From Pipra filicauda (taxonomy: Eukaryota > Chordata > Aves > Passeriformes > Pipridae), in contig NW_024104421.1 of the NCBI RefSeq assembly GCF_003945595.2, forward strand, positions 5,642,001 to 5,706,000: a stretch of 64,000 nucleotides of DNA. The letters are read 5' to 3'. Shown here piece after piece: positions 1-15,195 of this stretch. Position numbers and translations under genes: made by a program. How positions within the stretch are numbered: the stretch's first letter is position 1; each line of letters begins with the position of its first letter. The notes beneath the pieces are model-generated. The model was given only the letters and a program-made list of their open reading frames with translations. It was not told the DNA's origin and made no database searches.

Positions 1-3000
1 CTCAGAACAAACACCATAGGATTCCTAAGAAAGCTGAGATGTCTGACAAATCCCTGTTCAAAAGGGCTGGGTCTGTATTTTCATTTCCTTGCATTTTCAT
101 GTTCCTTGTACAGACAAAAGCCCTATACCAAGGTTAAAACAAAGGCTGTGGTAATCTTGAAAGATAATAGTTAAATCTGCCTCTTTGAAAACCCTTTACA
201 GATTGTATACAGCAGCCAGTGCACCAGTGCTCCTCAGAAACAAGAACTGAACAATGTTACCTTGACCTTACTCGTCATGGAGGGCAATGGGATTGTTACG
301 GAAACAGGACTGTCAACTGCAATGAATCCACCTGTATATTCAGAAACTCTCCTTTGGATGCAGGGAGCAAGAGTGCCCTTTCTCCTGGGAAAAATACACC
401 TTTGTATGCAGGGAGATGATATATCTCTCTGTATATCTCATTTGTTTCTCCGGAATGCGTAGATACATTTGAAGCAAAATGCTTGCAATTTAAACGTGTG
501 TTCTAAAGTAAAATGCATTATTGGTGTATTAAATCTAAATCATACAAAGTGACACTGAACACTCAAAGTAATTTGTCTGACTGCTGTCATCAAACATTGC
601 TTCTGAAGATAGATGATAAAACTCCTCAAGTTTTTCTGTTTCCTAGGTAAACAGATGAAGGAAATGTATCTGTGTTCCTCTATTCTTACCCTAGGGCATT
701 TTGATTAATATTGACATCATCAAGGTCTGTGCCAGCAGACCAAAAGAAAAATAACATATTCTGGTGACTAATCCAATCCTGACAGCAGCAAGCAGCCTGA
801 ATTCAACATAGAAAAATATTTTTAGTGGATTTCTCATGAGTCTAGGACTGAAGCCAGCACTTGGCAAGTGTCATCACTCACCAGACAATCAGCTGGAACT
901 TTGAAAGCTTTTGAAGATATGAAACAATATATTCTTACTCTTTAGCACCTCACCTTGCACAATCAGTTTAAAGATAGTTCTATTTTTAAATTCAACTTTC
1001 TTGGGCAAACCACTTATTTAGACATATTTGCCAGTCTGCACTGTTGAGAACACGAAGTTGTATAAACAAAACCAAGCAACACCAGCTGTGGTAACAGTTA
1101 TAGAATCAAAATCACATGACTTTCACTAGATTTCAGTATGTTCCATTTCCTTCCCTTTTCCTTACTTTCCCTTTTTTTTTTTTCAACTCCTCATCAATCT
1201 AGTTAGGTTGGAAGTTTTTAACAAGAGCAGATAATGAAGTGCTAGGCAGATAGTCAGCCTTGCAACTGAAAATTATGTTGGTAAGAAATAACATGTGCTG
1301 GTGGGACTCCACTTTTGCTGGGAATAGAGAAGTCGAGTGCAGCTAGTTGCTTTAGGACTTTCTTACACAGTAGAGAAAGACAGGCCAGCACCCCACATTA
1401 CCTTCTACAAGTGCTCTGTGTCATGGCTGCAGTCATTCAGAGGAGAGTGAGGTCAAGTTCTTCCTCTTCATACAGGTAGGGAACCAGAGAAGATAGGAAA
1501 AGGGCTAAGTTTGGCTTTTTCAAAGTATCATTTCAAATGGAAATGACCTGGATTGAGCAGATAATACCGTGTGCTTTCCTTCCTGAAGCAAAAAGAGAAG
1601 CCACAAAGACAGTGAAATGTCATTGAATACACTTCCCCAGGCTGATCCTGGATTTAGGAAGTTCTTCCTCTGGGTAGAGAAGCAAGGCTCAATCCAGTCA
1701 CCTAAATATCAACCGTAAAGTGTGAAGGAAAGGAAACAACTGAGGAGTGCAGAAGGCTTTTAGGTGACATGACTGAAAGGGGACAATACAATAGTTCCCT
1801 TCAGTACAATCCCACAGCTTGCCATGGTAGGGTATCTAGATGGAACAAAACAGAAGTTTATATTCATTGGTAAATAGGATGTGAGTGCCCTGGCCTGGCC
1901 ACATATACCACTCTTGAGGTAGGAGAAAAAAAAAATAGATGCTTTAAAAGACTTCAATTTTGTAATATGCTTACACAGTCATTCATACAGCACAGACATT
2001 TAAAACATTACTTGCAGATGTTCAATTAGTTTTCTGAAAGCTATGCTTGGTATCATTTTACTTGAGTATGCAGCCTGTATTTGTCTGCATAATAGACCTT
2101 AAATATCCAAATTCAATAAGAATTCAATGTAAATATTTAAATCTAATTATTACTAGCAGGCAAGCACACAGATAAATATTACCAGACAACAATGTCAGTC
2201 AAAATTACACATAATTCAGTGCACTTGGAAGATAATCAGAGTTCATATTAGCTTGTGAGTTCTTTATGCAATAAAATGGATACCAAAATTAGCTTGTATT
2301 ACCATGGTGTAGGCAGGTTATCACCATCCCCTAGCTAAGATCCCATGTGTGACCATGGATGGGTAACATCCGACAGCTTTCCTTCTCTCATTTGAAAGAA
2401 TTAGGAACCAAGCTCTACTGCTACTCAGATAAATGGTTCTATATGCTTGACTGGCATTTGCTTTTCTGCTAGAGATATTTATGTAAAGTCACTTTAAAAT
2501 CAGGCCAAGAGAAGTAATGAGAGTCAGTTGAGAGCAACCAAACATTGTGTAGTTTGACAATACATTTTTGTTTTCTTTTTCTTATCTCTCCTGGATTTCT
2601 TCCTTCTGTCTCACCCCAAAGGTTGCTTCTCTGAAACATCATGAATAGTGGTTGAACTTATGGTTATGCTGATCTCATTAAGAGCCTTTGTGCCACAGCT
2701 AAAGCATGTGAGCCAGTTTCTGCTGCCAATGAAAATATTTGTGAGACAACGAGAATGATCCCCTGTGTTATTGCAGTGGATGGTCATTTTGAATATATAA
2801 GTAATTTCATGGAACTTGGGAAGAATATAAGGGAATTTTTTTTTGATGCTTGCCAATATTTTATGCTTGTGTGATGGGTTCAATTTCTAACCTTTAACCT
2901 CAGTGGATTGATTTCATAAAGCTTTGGGAATTAAGAACTGATCAACAGTTTAGGAACAAAATTTTATAAGTAAAAAACAGGCATACATTTCCAGAAACAT

Positions 3001-6000
3001 ATACTTTCAGTTTTTAGCCAACAGCTACAACTCCAAAACAAAGCTTTGCTCCAGCTCCCTCCTGCAAAACACTACTTCTGATTGTCTGCCCAGGAAAAAG
3101 TAACTGTGCCAGTGCACTGCCTGGAGGTGATGCTCTCCAGCCAGGAGAGCATGCCCACCTTAGCTGTTAGAAGACTTGACTTTGTCTAAATCACAGCACA
3201 TTTAAGCCAGAAGCACAAGCTACAAAGGAAAATCAGCAAGGAATTGCTTGATGTTGTCCCTCTGGATACCTTCCAGGTTTGTGAGGTTGGCTGCTTGTGC
3301 TGGTCAGGGCTCTGGCCTTAAGGGCTTGGGTGCAGGTACTTTTTTGTTTGGTTGTTATTTGTTAATGATGAGGAAGATGGTGGGTGACTAAGATGGTTTC
3401 GGACTGACTTGGGATCACAGGGATTTTAGTAGGATGTTTTCTTAAAAAAAACTATTTAATGATCCTATATTTCAGGGATGTCCAAAACTAATAGTTATGG
3501 CTTGGTTTTAACCAGTTGGATTTAACAAATATTACCTAAAGAACAAGGCTAAAGGACAGGCAAACTTATTAGGCAGGTTTCTTTGTGGACTTAATGGACA
3601 CAGACCTCAGAAATGAAGAGCTGAAATGCCAAGAATTCCCAAATGTAAATTCTAAGTTAAATTAAATCTGAGTATAAATGGGTCATACTTCTGTTTTGTT
3701 AGTTTCATCTATATTTAAGTACAAACCCATTATTTTGTATTTCAATACTTTACATCCCAATATTTTTAGGGATTTTTTTTTTGTACTACTGAAAAAAGTA
3801 ATATTCAATGAGTGAAACACTATCAACTTTGGATAAAAGATGTCTACCCAATCCCACTATTGCAAAGACTTTTCAAATAACTATTTTTATATAACATCAC
3901 ATATGGTATTTAATACATAAAGTCTCAGATATTGACTTGATTCCTGAATCTCAGTGAGTACTTCATAGCAGTCAACCTAACAGAAAGTCTTCTTCAGTCA
4001 TTCCAAAGAAAATTTTTAACCCGAAATGCTGCTCTGTGTTTGGGATTATATTAGAACTGGGACAGACAACAATCTCTTGTCAATCTCACTCACTCTTTGG
4101 AACAAAGCAATTGTCTTCAATATTTTCCTTGAGAAACAGTATTAGACAAAAGAGAATTCATATTGAAAAGCTATGAAAAAAATGAAAATGGGAAACTATG
4201 ACTGGTCACCTTGACTGGAAAAACACTGTTCCATGGGATGTATGACACAGACACAAAGAGAATTGTTATTTTATGAAGATGTGTACTGTGAAGGCTGAGG
4301 GCATAAAATATATATGCTGGAGAAGACAAAAAAGCACATAAGTGTGAGCGAATATGCTCATCACTTCAGCAGAAGGGCTTAGGCTGTGATTGCTCCATTT
4401 TAAAATTCCAAAGGGGAGAGGAATAGAGCAATTTAGGCACAGTGGGCATGTTAAGAAAAATCAATACATTTGCAAATCAGAGCACTTGCACTGCTCCTAA
4501 AATGCCACCTTCAGAATGTGACAAATGATAAAGATTTTTGTCTTTATAATACCATAGACTTAAAGCTTTTAAAATTATCTGTTTTGTATTACCTTAACCA
4601 GCATTGTGATCGACTGAGCTCCATACAAGCAGCACAGAGAAGGGAGTTCATGCAGGACTTTTTGTTCTGAAAATACATATGTCTGTCATTTGACTTAAAA
4701 AACAGGTTCTGTTATCTACAGCAGTAGTGGCAGGAGGGCTTTTATTCAACTTTCAGAATGACAGAATAGACAATATTGTGAAAAAATCATATTTCTCTCT
4801 ACTTATCTGAACCAATGTATTTTAGCAGGATAAGAGGTTACTATTTATATTTTTTTTTTTAAAATCATTTTCTGTCTCCTTCTGCATAACATCTTTTCCT
4901 TTGGGAGACTCTCGTGTACTCCATGCAAAGTACAGATCCATGTAGAGGAATGGTAGTTTTGAGGCCTAGAAGATGGGAGATCTGGCTTCTGTTCTGATCC
5001 CTGATCTTCTCTGCCTCACTTTTAATTTTGTGGTAATAGAGTACATTGACTGAACAACAGTGCACTGTGTGTGCAAGAATACTTAATAATTTGCTAAATT
5101 ATATCATGTAAGTTTTTCACTGGGCTGAAGTGTAGAACAATTCACAGGAGCCATTATCCTCTCCTAAAGTCAATAGGATGTAACTCTTAGTGCATTTCTG
5201 AGCCAAGCTTGAAAAGGAGGCGACAGCTGCCAAAAGTTTCCCTAAACCGTAAGGTTGTCTGAAAACACACAGAGGTCTGAAAAGAACGTACCATGGTGCA
5301 CCATGAGCCCTTGCACTTGCAGAAGCAGTTGGAGGAGAGGGGTAGGGGCAAAGCCTCCCACCAGACAGCACGACTTTGCACCCAGTGCTGAACTCGTGGC
5401 ACTGCAGAAGGCAGGGACACACCTGCACCACCATCCTGACACCCTCCCCATGCAGCCTGTGTCAGGGAGCTGAGGAGAAGCCACCACAATGCCCTGGACA
5501 GCACCCATTTCTTGCTTCTTCTTAAGTGCAGAACTAACAGGAAGGCCAAATCTCTCAGAGCTCTGTTTGCCTTCCTTTCTTATCCTCTTTTCTGGACAAA
5601 TCAGCTCCTGATTTCCCGTCTGGTTCTTGCACCATTTTAAGCTGCATGTTCTCTGGCTCCTCTGTGGGCTAGTAAATTTGATTAATGTAAGGAATGCAGA
5701 TATATTCAGGAATGACTGAAGTAAAAGGATTAGGACTTCAAGTGGAAATCATATTTCACAGACTGCAATGAAATCTTAGTGGTATTGTTTTTATGCAAAT
5801 TACAGATAAATTTCTGAAATAAATTCATTACCATCAGAACCCATCCTTCTAAAAATTAGCATTTTATATATGAAAGAGGGAATATTAAGATTAAAGACAA
5901 TGGCAAACTGAAATGACCTTACCATTGCTAGAGAAAGACAAGCAGGTTTTCAAAGAAAACTGAATCTTTCAGTCACAGATGTGAACAACGTCCCTGAATT

Positions 6001-9000
6001 GAAGCAGAGAACTGAATTGCATTTAACACCTTAGCAAAAATTTGACTTAGGATAGATTAATGTTCAGCCACCAGAGATCAGAAACGGGATTGGAACCTCA
6101 ATAATATATATCTAATTTCACTTCAGGAGAATTACAAAAGCCTGCCAAAGGGCAATTGCTTGTATGTTGAACTTGGATACTATTTTTATCCAGACAATAA
6201 TCGCCAGTGCTGCAGATAGACTAGAGTAGTGTTTTTTTCCCAATGTTTATCATATGGAATTAAGCATCTGGTAGAAGGGAAAAAGATCCCATCCAGCTGA
6301 AACAACACTTGCAGCTTAGTTTTCATCTTTAAATAGTACTGTTCTTGTAAGTGTCAACAAAGATCTGACACACTTGAGCCTGTACACCCTGGATTATCAT
6401 TGCTTCATAAGGTGTTGCCTATAACATCAATTCAGTTTAAACGTAAATTACATCCTATCCAAACTGGGCTATTTTTTATATTTAATGGTGATAAAGTTCT
6501 TGTCCCTTTGATCTATATGATTACGCAAATAAGAATAGGGAAGATGAAAATTAGGCTTGTGTCTCTTAAGTGAAATACTTCAATATTCTTAAATACTTTA
6601 ATAATATTAAATTATAATCAATCCATTATTTAAATTATAATCTAATGACTTCGAAGATTACAGTAAACATGATCTCAGCAGGAAATGGAAGATAATGTGA
6701 AAGACATTACACAAAGTACTAGTTAATAGTGGAGCTGCTTGACTTAATTGTTTTCACTCAAAGGCATTCTGTCTTGAACCTTGCAAAGCTGGTGGCAAAA
6801 ATGTCCTACACCTCTTCACGGTGTAGAATTTTAAAGTAACAGTTTCAGGAGAAGCAAACATCTTGTCATGGCACTTGGATAGAGTCAGGGTTGCTCAGCT
6901 TGGGGCCAAAAGGTTCAATAGGTGCCTCTTCCCACCCATGGAGAATGAAATGAATTGATTTTTTGTTTACAGTTGATCTTAAGGCAACAAGACAATGCAA
7001 ATATGTTGCAGGTGCACAATTCCAGCATGGAAAAGGGAGAGAATAAACAGGAGAAATAATCTCTGCAATTATAATCCTCTGATCCTTATTTACTTTTGAA
7101 CAGTTTGCTGTTGTAAGAAAGACAAAAAGAATAATTTTAATCACTTTATTTCTTGTTCAAAATACATATGAAACAATTAGAATAAAATTATTTCAAATGA
7201 GTTTTTTTATTTTTTCTTGTCTTTTTTTAATATAAAATTATCACAAACTGTACACTTCATAACATCTTTTGAGGTTTCATTGTTACATATTTTTTTTCAG
7301 AACTGACAAATAGATTCACACTTTCCAGAGAATACATTGTAAAAATACTGAAATGTGTTACAGCTCTCAAAGGCTAGTGCAAAAAAACCCATTTACTATT
7401 AGTAGTACAATTTATGTTGTCAAGTTTCACAAATGGCCATTTAGCGCATACAAAAAGCCAGTAACACAAGTTCAAAAAGTTTTGTTTTCTCGTCTCTATA
7501 ATGCAGAAGCCAAGGATATTGACTTGAACAATGTCTAGGTATCAAATCACAGACTTCATTTAAAAAGTCACATCATGAACACTGAATAAAGGGTACTAAA
7601 ACAGTCAGGAATTTAATATTAGATCTTGGTCAGCCAACACCACATAGCAAGAAGAGACAAAAGCTTAGAAGAACTCTGCAGTTCTTTGTAAGCTACATAG
7701 ACTTGGCAATATTTCTGATCTAATCATAAAGATTATTTTAAAGGTAGGGAGTTCTATTAGAGTTTGGGCCACTTAGGGCCTGATGCAGAGCCTTTCATTG
7801 TCACAGCAAATACGCTTATTCTGACAGACATTATGTCGGATGCTTTCTCTTAATATTTCAAAGTATGAAGTGTTTAAATATTGAGTGGGAGTTTTTTTAG
7901 CTGTCAATATTTCCTATGGCCAGGAACTCCATTTTAACTTCCTACCTTTTGAAGCATACACTCTGGAGAATGCCTTCCCCACAAACAAGCATATACTAGA
8001 GAAACATAATGTTCTGTGACGAAGAAAAGATGTGGCTAATTTCTATTCTACTTTCCCTGCTTCAGTTTTCATGAGGAGCACACTGAAGTCAGTCAGCTTG
8101 AATGCAGCATGGACTGCAAGCTCATGAAAAGCAAGGAGAAGCTTTTTTGGACTCCTCTTGCAGTGGCTAGAGGAGCATCTGGAGGGCTCAGAGGAACCAG
8201 TGCTGCAGTCCTGTTGCCTAGGGTGGTGAGGACTGGGCAGAGCAGGACAATGAATAGATCCAATTTGGCTTTGTCCATCCCATCCTGGCTAGCAGGGCTA
8301 GTCTAGTGTGGAGGGTGCTGAGATGTGCTTTTAGCATAGTCTGGCTGTGAGACTTCCTGCATCATTCCAATCCCAGCCAGCAAAGCACCTGAGTGGCTGC
8401 TCTGCTCAGTGTGCACACCCAAGACACTGTGACTGCACAGGGACTTGATTAGCAGGTCATAGTTGAAAAATATTTCACATGGTTTGCTGAATAAAGGCCC
8501 TTTTGATTTCCACCAGAAAGTCAGAAGTGCATCTCCAGTTCAGGACACCAACAATGCCTATTCTAGGGTAGAAAACTAGCCATATCCCATCCTTAGACAC
8601 GTGCATTTAAGTCCAGAATATCTTACTGAAACTAGTCACCTAAACACAGAAGAATAGAAAGAATGTAGACCCACACTTGGAAGAAAGAGAAACAAGGAAA
8701 ATATTAAATATATATCTATATTTTTTCCTTCTCTGGAGAAATAGTTTTCTATTTATTTAACAAAAGTAAATTTTGTTCAATATTTTTCCATAGAAATATA
8801 GACTGAAAAGAAGTGCTTTATTTCTAATGTGCAACAGGACTATCTAAAAGTTACATAAGAACTAGTCTGTACAGACACCCTCTGAGCTTCAAAAAGAAGA
8901 TGGCATTATGTGGAAACCTGTAGGCCACCATTAAAAAGGAAAAGTCCTGTAAATATTTGTTACCTCCATGCCTGACGACATAAACTAGACGTTTTTATTT

Positions 9001-12000
9001 TCCACATCAGGCAGCTGAGGCTCAAATTCCTTACCAGTATTAGTAAAATCAGCATTTGCAATAATAGTTCATACCTTAGAGATGCACTGAAGACTTCTAA
9101 TATAGTCTGATTTGTCAGAAAGTGACAAAAATTCATGGTGGATGTAAGAGAAATCATTCTATTTGCCTTGAGACTCCTTATGGGGTTCATCTCATAAGAT
9201 ACTATGATACATCATCACATGCAACCTAATGCAAAGTGAACTGAAATCAACAGCAGTGATCCTGCTGGATTTCAGTGTTGGGCTGGACAAGTACATAATG
9301 CTGTGCTTTGAAATGAAATGACATACTAAAAAGACCTACAGAATGATTTTGATGGATATATTTAATGGTCTATTGTCATGATATTAAAAAAAAAATCATT
9401 TTAATTAACACAAGAACAATTTCCCTATAAAGTAGCAAGCGAAAGACCTAAAAGAAAGATCCTTTTGAAACCAGGCTATAAATTTTGTATGTTGGAAATA
9501 AGGTCATGAATAGATTTTGGTAGGCTTTTGTAGCAATGCAAAATATATAAATGTGTATTGTTAATACTACACCATAAGAGGTTGAATTGAATCCCTTTTA
9601 TGTGCTATAGTAGTTTAATAAATACTAAAACTACATTAAATACATTTATCATTTTGTGTTTTTCTTGAGATAGCCCAAAATTGAAGGTGGAGTATTCTAA
9701 TTCTATTAAGAAAAAGTCACATAAAAAGCAAAATATCTATGTGTCAGCATCTTTATGTTTTGCTGCCACAGATATTTTTGCTAAAAGGCTTTTAAATTTT
9801 TTTGCATCAATATTATGTTCAGTGCATGAGTAGATTGGTACTTTAGTACCACATTTTGCCCTGCTAGAGATTAAATTATAAAGTTCTGTCTTAAGAAAAA
9901 GTCCATTTTTAACAACAGTGCATAAAACAAGGCAAGAAAAATCTAGAAGATGTGTTGGTATAGTTTGAATGAAATCTCTTTTCTCAGCACAGATTGCTCA
10001 TCATCAAGCCCTCTTCAACTTCATGGGCTGCCCTGTGTTTGGAGGGCATGCAGAATCAGACTCAGGATTTTAGGGGTTAATCCTCAGAACTTCTCTGAAA
10101 CCTGGCTATGACCTACAATTGTTTGTCTGCTACTGGCAAGTAGCTAAAGTGCAATAGTGCCAGGCTCCCTTTCAGAGTAATACAGAAAAAGTCCAGCTGT
10201 GAAGATTCACTTGCTGGCTAAGATAAAGCTATATTTTTTTGTTAGGGGTTTTGATTTTCTAGACCAAAGTTACCTTTGTGGACTAAGAACTGAAAAGGTT
10301 GTAGGTTTAAATAAATGAATCAGGTTCTTGTGCTATAAGGATAATTAAGATCATTAAACACTTAGAGTACATAAAGGCTGAAAGGAATAAATGTAACAGT
10401 GTGAAGTGCTCTTTGGAGAGTCCACAAAATTTCCTATTTAATTTTCTGGGTAGCCAAATCTCCATTTACATAAAGAAGAAAGATACACACACACCCATTT
10501 GACAAAAATAATTACAGCTGGCAATTTTCTGTCTTGTTCAGCTATGCAGTCATTTCCCTCATAACTATTATTACACAATTAAGCCTCAGAAATCTGTGGT
10601 GAGGGAAGTAATGGTCCTCTATTGGTCACTGTGATTTTCAATAAGAGGCAGCCAGTCCCAGGACAAAACATTCACAGTACACCCAGTACTATATGACAAT
10701 TTGGGACAAAGGAATAAGAATTCATTATTCAGCTGAACCTCCATGAATAGGAAGAACAGGAGGAGATGGGATTTGTCTGAGACATCAGTTCCAGGACTCT
10801 GTTCATACACAAAGGCCTGTGGGGTATTAGGTGGGAAATATACCATAATTATGACTCCAGTTTTTTGAGTCACCAGAGAATTAGCACCTGCAATGGCCCA
10901 ATGACTCGTCCACCATTGTGTGGTATTAGTTTAGGCTTGACTTGAAAACAAAGCCAGTACCTTGTGTACAACAGCAGCATTTTCAGAGGTGTTTTCTATT
11001 GGTAATTCAAGTACTGATTGTCAGAAGCTTTGATAATGTGAAGAGGTGACATTATATAAAAATGATTTTTCATCTATTGGAGATTTTCCAACCTATGCCA
11101 GGTGCAAATAAAAAAGGAGGCCATTACAACATCTAGAGAGGATGTGTTTAGTGCATGCTAGCAACATCCCTTTTTTGCCTCAATTATGCTGAAAGAAAAA
11201 GATCAGGGAGGAAGGATGTGCCATGAGCAACTACTAGTGTTCTTTGCACAGTGATCATGATCTGTGGTGTAGGGGGCTGTTTTTATTTTAATAACTGACT
11301 CATGTTCTACAGCATGGCTCCCACTAGCCTTGTGAGGTTGCAAATGGCCATACAAGATACAAAGTAGGAGAATTACATTAAAAATCCCCCTTTTTTGAAA
11401 TGTTTGCTACACATATATATTTGTCTTTGAAAAGACTCCCTATTCAACCCCTTTTTATATTTTCCACTTTTCAACAGGGTTTGGTTTTTTTTTTACCTAA
11501 AGGGCTCTTTACATACTCAATAGGCTTTTCCCCTTCTCTCTTCTCTGCTGTTCATGACTCAGTTGTCACAAAAGGTTTTAAACATCTTCCTGTTCAGTCC
11601 TCTTCACTTGTGAAGCTATTATCAGTCTCAACTCATAGCATATTGAAAAAAGCAACCCCACTGTTTATCTCTCTCCTCTGGCAGACTGTATTTATGGAAA
11701 TGTATCTGCTTCACGAGAACAGGGAACAGCTTGCAATCTCTTGTCCCCTGAAATTAACCTAGAAACTGTCCCAAAAAACCAGATTCCTTTCTGGCAATGC
11801 TAATCTTAAGTGCCTAAAATGCCTGTCTGTTATGTTGACAAGCATTTGTCAGAACATTTCTGATATTCAAAATCACACAGGGGCAGGCAACTAGGAATTC
11901 TACACCTGCCAGAAAATATTGCTTTATAATTGGAAAACCAGCCTTTCCTTTTTAGCCTAAGAGGTCTCAAGATATCAGATCTTAAATCTATACCACTATT

Positions 12001-12537
12001 CTACACCAGAAAGCAACTTTAAGCATATTCTAGAGCTTTATTGATTTTACAGAAAGTTTTGATTTCCTGTTTTTTTTTTTTTTTTCATGAGTAGATGCAC
12101 GGATAGATTTGCTTTACTTTGGGGGTTTGAATTTCTAAGGTGTGAAAAGATTCTGAACTACTTAAAAGGAATGTCTCAAAAACATGTCTCAAATATGCTT
12201 GTATTTTGCAAGAGAGAAAAACTGTATAAAGGCTATGTTGCTGCCATGAAAACATGCTTCTGGCACTCTTGTTATGCTCTGTGTAATAAATGACTATGTG
12301 AACCCTGAAGTTGTCATGAGATAGCTGTGGCCTTGTCCTTTCCTTGGTCTGTCTTCAGTTCTCTTTTTCTGCCAGTCTTCCTGACTTCACCTATCCAGGG
12401 GAGACGTAGGATTTCACAATTCTCCTTTCTTTTTGCTGTCTGTCTCATAACTGTGCCAGCCCAGGAGTCTGAATGGATTTGCAACTTTTCTTTCAGGGAG
12501 TCTGTGAATACTCCACTTCATTAAAAATAGAATGCTA

Positions 12538-12579
12538 TTTAAATATTTAAGCTTAAATATGTAAACTTAAATATTTAAA
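12538..12579. repeat. Triple 14-bp palindromic AT-rich repeat
   Basis: Three consecutive 14-mers: TTTAAATATTTAAG, CTTAAATATGTAAA, CTTAAATATTTAAA. The first and third are exact reverse complements and the middle one is a near copy of the third. Confidence 0.9.
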
Positions 12580-15164
12580 ATAAATGGATTTGAAAATGAC
12601 AATCTATATGCATATCTGTCCTACCTCAAGCTTTCCTATCCATTAGAGGCAGAGTAACCAAGCTTATTTTCTCTGTAAACTACAGCAATAACTTGCAGTC
12701 TCAGTCTGCTCAGTCATAAATCATTCCTTTCTCAATCAGATCTCTTGGTCTTTCCTATGCTTTTTTCCCTATGCCTGCTTGGGATTTCAACATTTTAGCT
12801 GAGATACATTTTTCAGAGTGGCTCTATCATCAGTAGATTCTCCCAAAACACTAAAATGGACATTAACATTTTCTAAAGTTCACTTTCTTTTGAGAGGCTG
12901 TCCCCTTGTCAAAAATTTGCTGCCTGTTCTGTTTTTCTCTAAAGTCTACTTTGTGAACTCAATTCAAGACCAATAGCCAAGGCAACATATTGTATTCATA
13001 AATTATTACAGAGTAGCTCTACTTTCATCACAGCACTTATGTGACTTCCTGGGGATCCAACCTCCAGAGCACACTGTCTTATGTTTCATCATGCCTTTCC
13101 CACAGGAGAGAGCTTTGGTGTTCTGGTAACCTACATAACCTGTATTTATACGTATTAGTTATATTTTGACCATGTTGATACGGCAACACAGGCTTAGACA
13201 TACAGAGTGCTGTGGGAAATGTCCTCCCTTGGAACAGTAAGGCACCAACACTTGTCCTTAGTATCAGCAAAGTGAATAGTCCTCATGATGACACAGTGCC
13301 AAACTTTAATTGATTTTTCCTGTTCTGCAAATTTAACATGCTTTCTGCCCTTCCAGAGGACTGAGTCACACGTGACATAAGAGTTACAGTCTATACTTGT
13401 GAGGAAAAAATTTACATAGCAATACCAGAGGCATTCTCCTCTCTGCACCAGTAAAGAGGTTTCCCAGCAACAGCAGCACTGTAGAGGTACTATCAGATAA
13501 AACATAAAATCACAGCCCTGAGCACCTGCTATCATCAAGCATCCCCTAGCACTCAGCACAAGATTGAAGGTGTTAGTTCCATTTCCCTGACCAGATTCCC
13601 CTGTGATATTTTAAATCCCACCTGCAACTTCACTTTCTCTTAGGTTTCTAGCTCTTGGTTTCCTGCATGCTGTTAAAATTTGCCAGTTTCCAGCTGGGGT
13701 TAAGGAAAAGGGGAATTGTGCAGGAGATGTTTATTCATCTGGATGAGTAAACAAAAGATACTTTTTGGAATGACGTTATTATTTGCCTTGGAAATGGCAA
13801 ATGGCTGTGATCAGCACCTCAATTATCTCCTATGCCTAATGCCGATGCTTTTTCAGTGACACACTTCTTTTGCCCTGTTTTACAGTACAGAAAGAAAGGA
13901 CAAATGATATGACTATTGTAATTATTATGTTTCGAAAGGAAGGTTTCCATTTCAGAGCATTGGCAGTTGCATCAAATAGCTTTGTGCCTACTGCCACATT
14001 TTCCTTTGTCTTTCTTAGCTCTGGGGTCTGCTCTGTGCCATGATTTAGCTGTTTTCTGACACCAGGGAGCTCAGTTTAGACTGGCAAGATCAGAAGCTAG
14101 ATGAAAGTGAATCTCAAGCAAAGGGTTAAACTAAATCTCTATTGGTGTGAATATGAGAGAAAATTTCCCATCAAAATATGCATTAATACTCCTGTCATAT
14201 ATACTACATTTTACACATATTTTGGATAGTCTAACACATACTACATGAGCTTAGTCCAGAAGTCACCTCACTGTCTGAGTAACACATAAGTCATATTTTA
14301 ACACCTACAGAACTTTCAAGCATATTGATTTGTAGAAATGATGTCATATGAACTTTTCAGGTCAAAGAACTATCACTCAGTACAGATTTGTCAAGTATTT
14401 ATTATGAAATTGAAATTGAAACGTATTTCTGATTAGGTGTGGGTGTTCTGTTGTAAGAGAAGTGCTAAATAATAGTGATTGTACATTTAGCAAGTGCAAA
14501 TACTTGTAAGTGCAAACCTAGGTTTTTGCATGCTCCAATAAGGTGATTTTCAAATTTTGCAGGCACGTTTATGGATCTCTGAAAAACTTTACATTTTCAG
14601 CAGGAGAAGAACTCTATTGCTGAGTTCTAAAATACACTCCTTTTAAATGTTTATTCACTTAAAAAATACAGTCAAATGATTTCAGATGTATAAAGCTTGT
14701 TAAATTAATGGAGTATAATAAAAAGTTAGTACATATAAAAGTTTATAAAAAGACATAGCAAAATAATCTTAGAACTAGACTATCATGTGTATGTTGTGCA
14801 TCATCATGTTAAATATTTTTAAAAGGAGATTACATTGAAGCCAATTAAAAAAAACAAAGAAGGAGGAGAAAAGGATGGATCAAATGCCTTTGTTTTTGAA
14901 ACCCAAAGTTTTCTTAATATTGCTCCAAAAATGCATCTATAGAAAGAAATTAGGTAAGTAATTGCTTATCCCCTTGGAAAAAATCAACTTAATGGAAACA
15001 TTCCCTGTTTGCTCAACATTTCCTTCAAAAATATTGAATGCGGTTGTGATTCTTCAAGAAAAATGTATAGTTTTGTCACTTAAACACAAGAAGTCCGAAG
15101 TATTCCATATACTGAAGAAGAAATTTTGCGGCGGAACTTTCTGACCACTTTATCTGTCTCTGAC

Positions 15165-15195
15165 CAATATACATATCCCTGAGATATGTATATTG
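15165..15195. repeat. Perfect 13-bp inverted repeat with 5-base loop
   Basis: CAATATACATATC, loop CCTGA, GATATGTATATTG. The arms are exact reverse complements. It is intergenic, downstream of SYT10. Confidence 0.95.

Noticed and set aside
11400..11762. 120-residue plus-strand open frame with hydrophobic stretches
   Set aside because: No known domain, no promoter or splice context, hydrophobicity explained by T-rich DNA.
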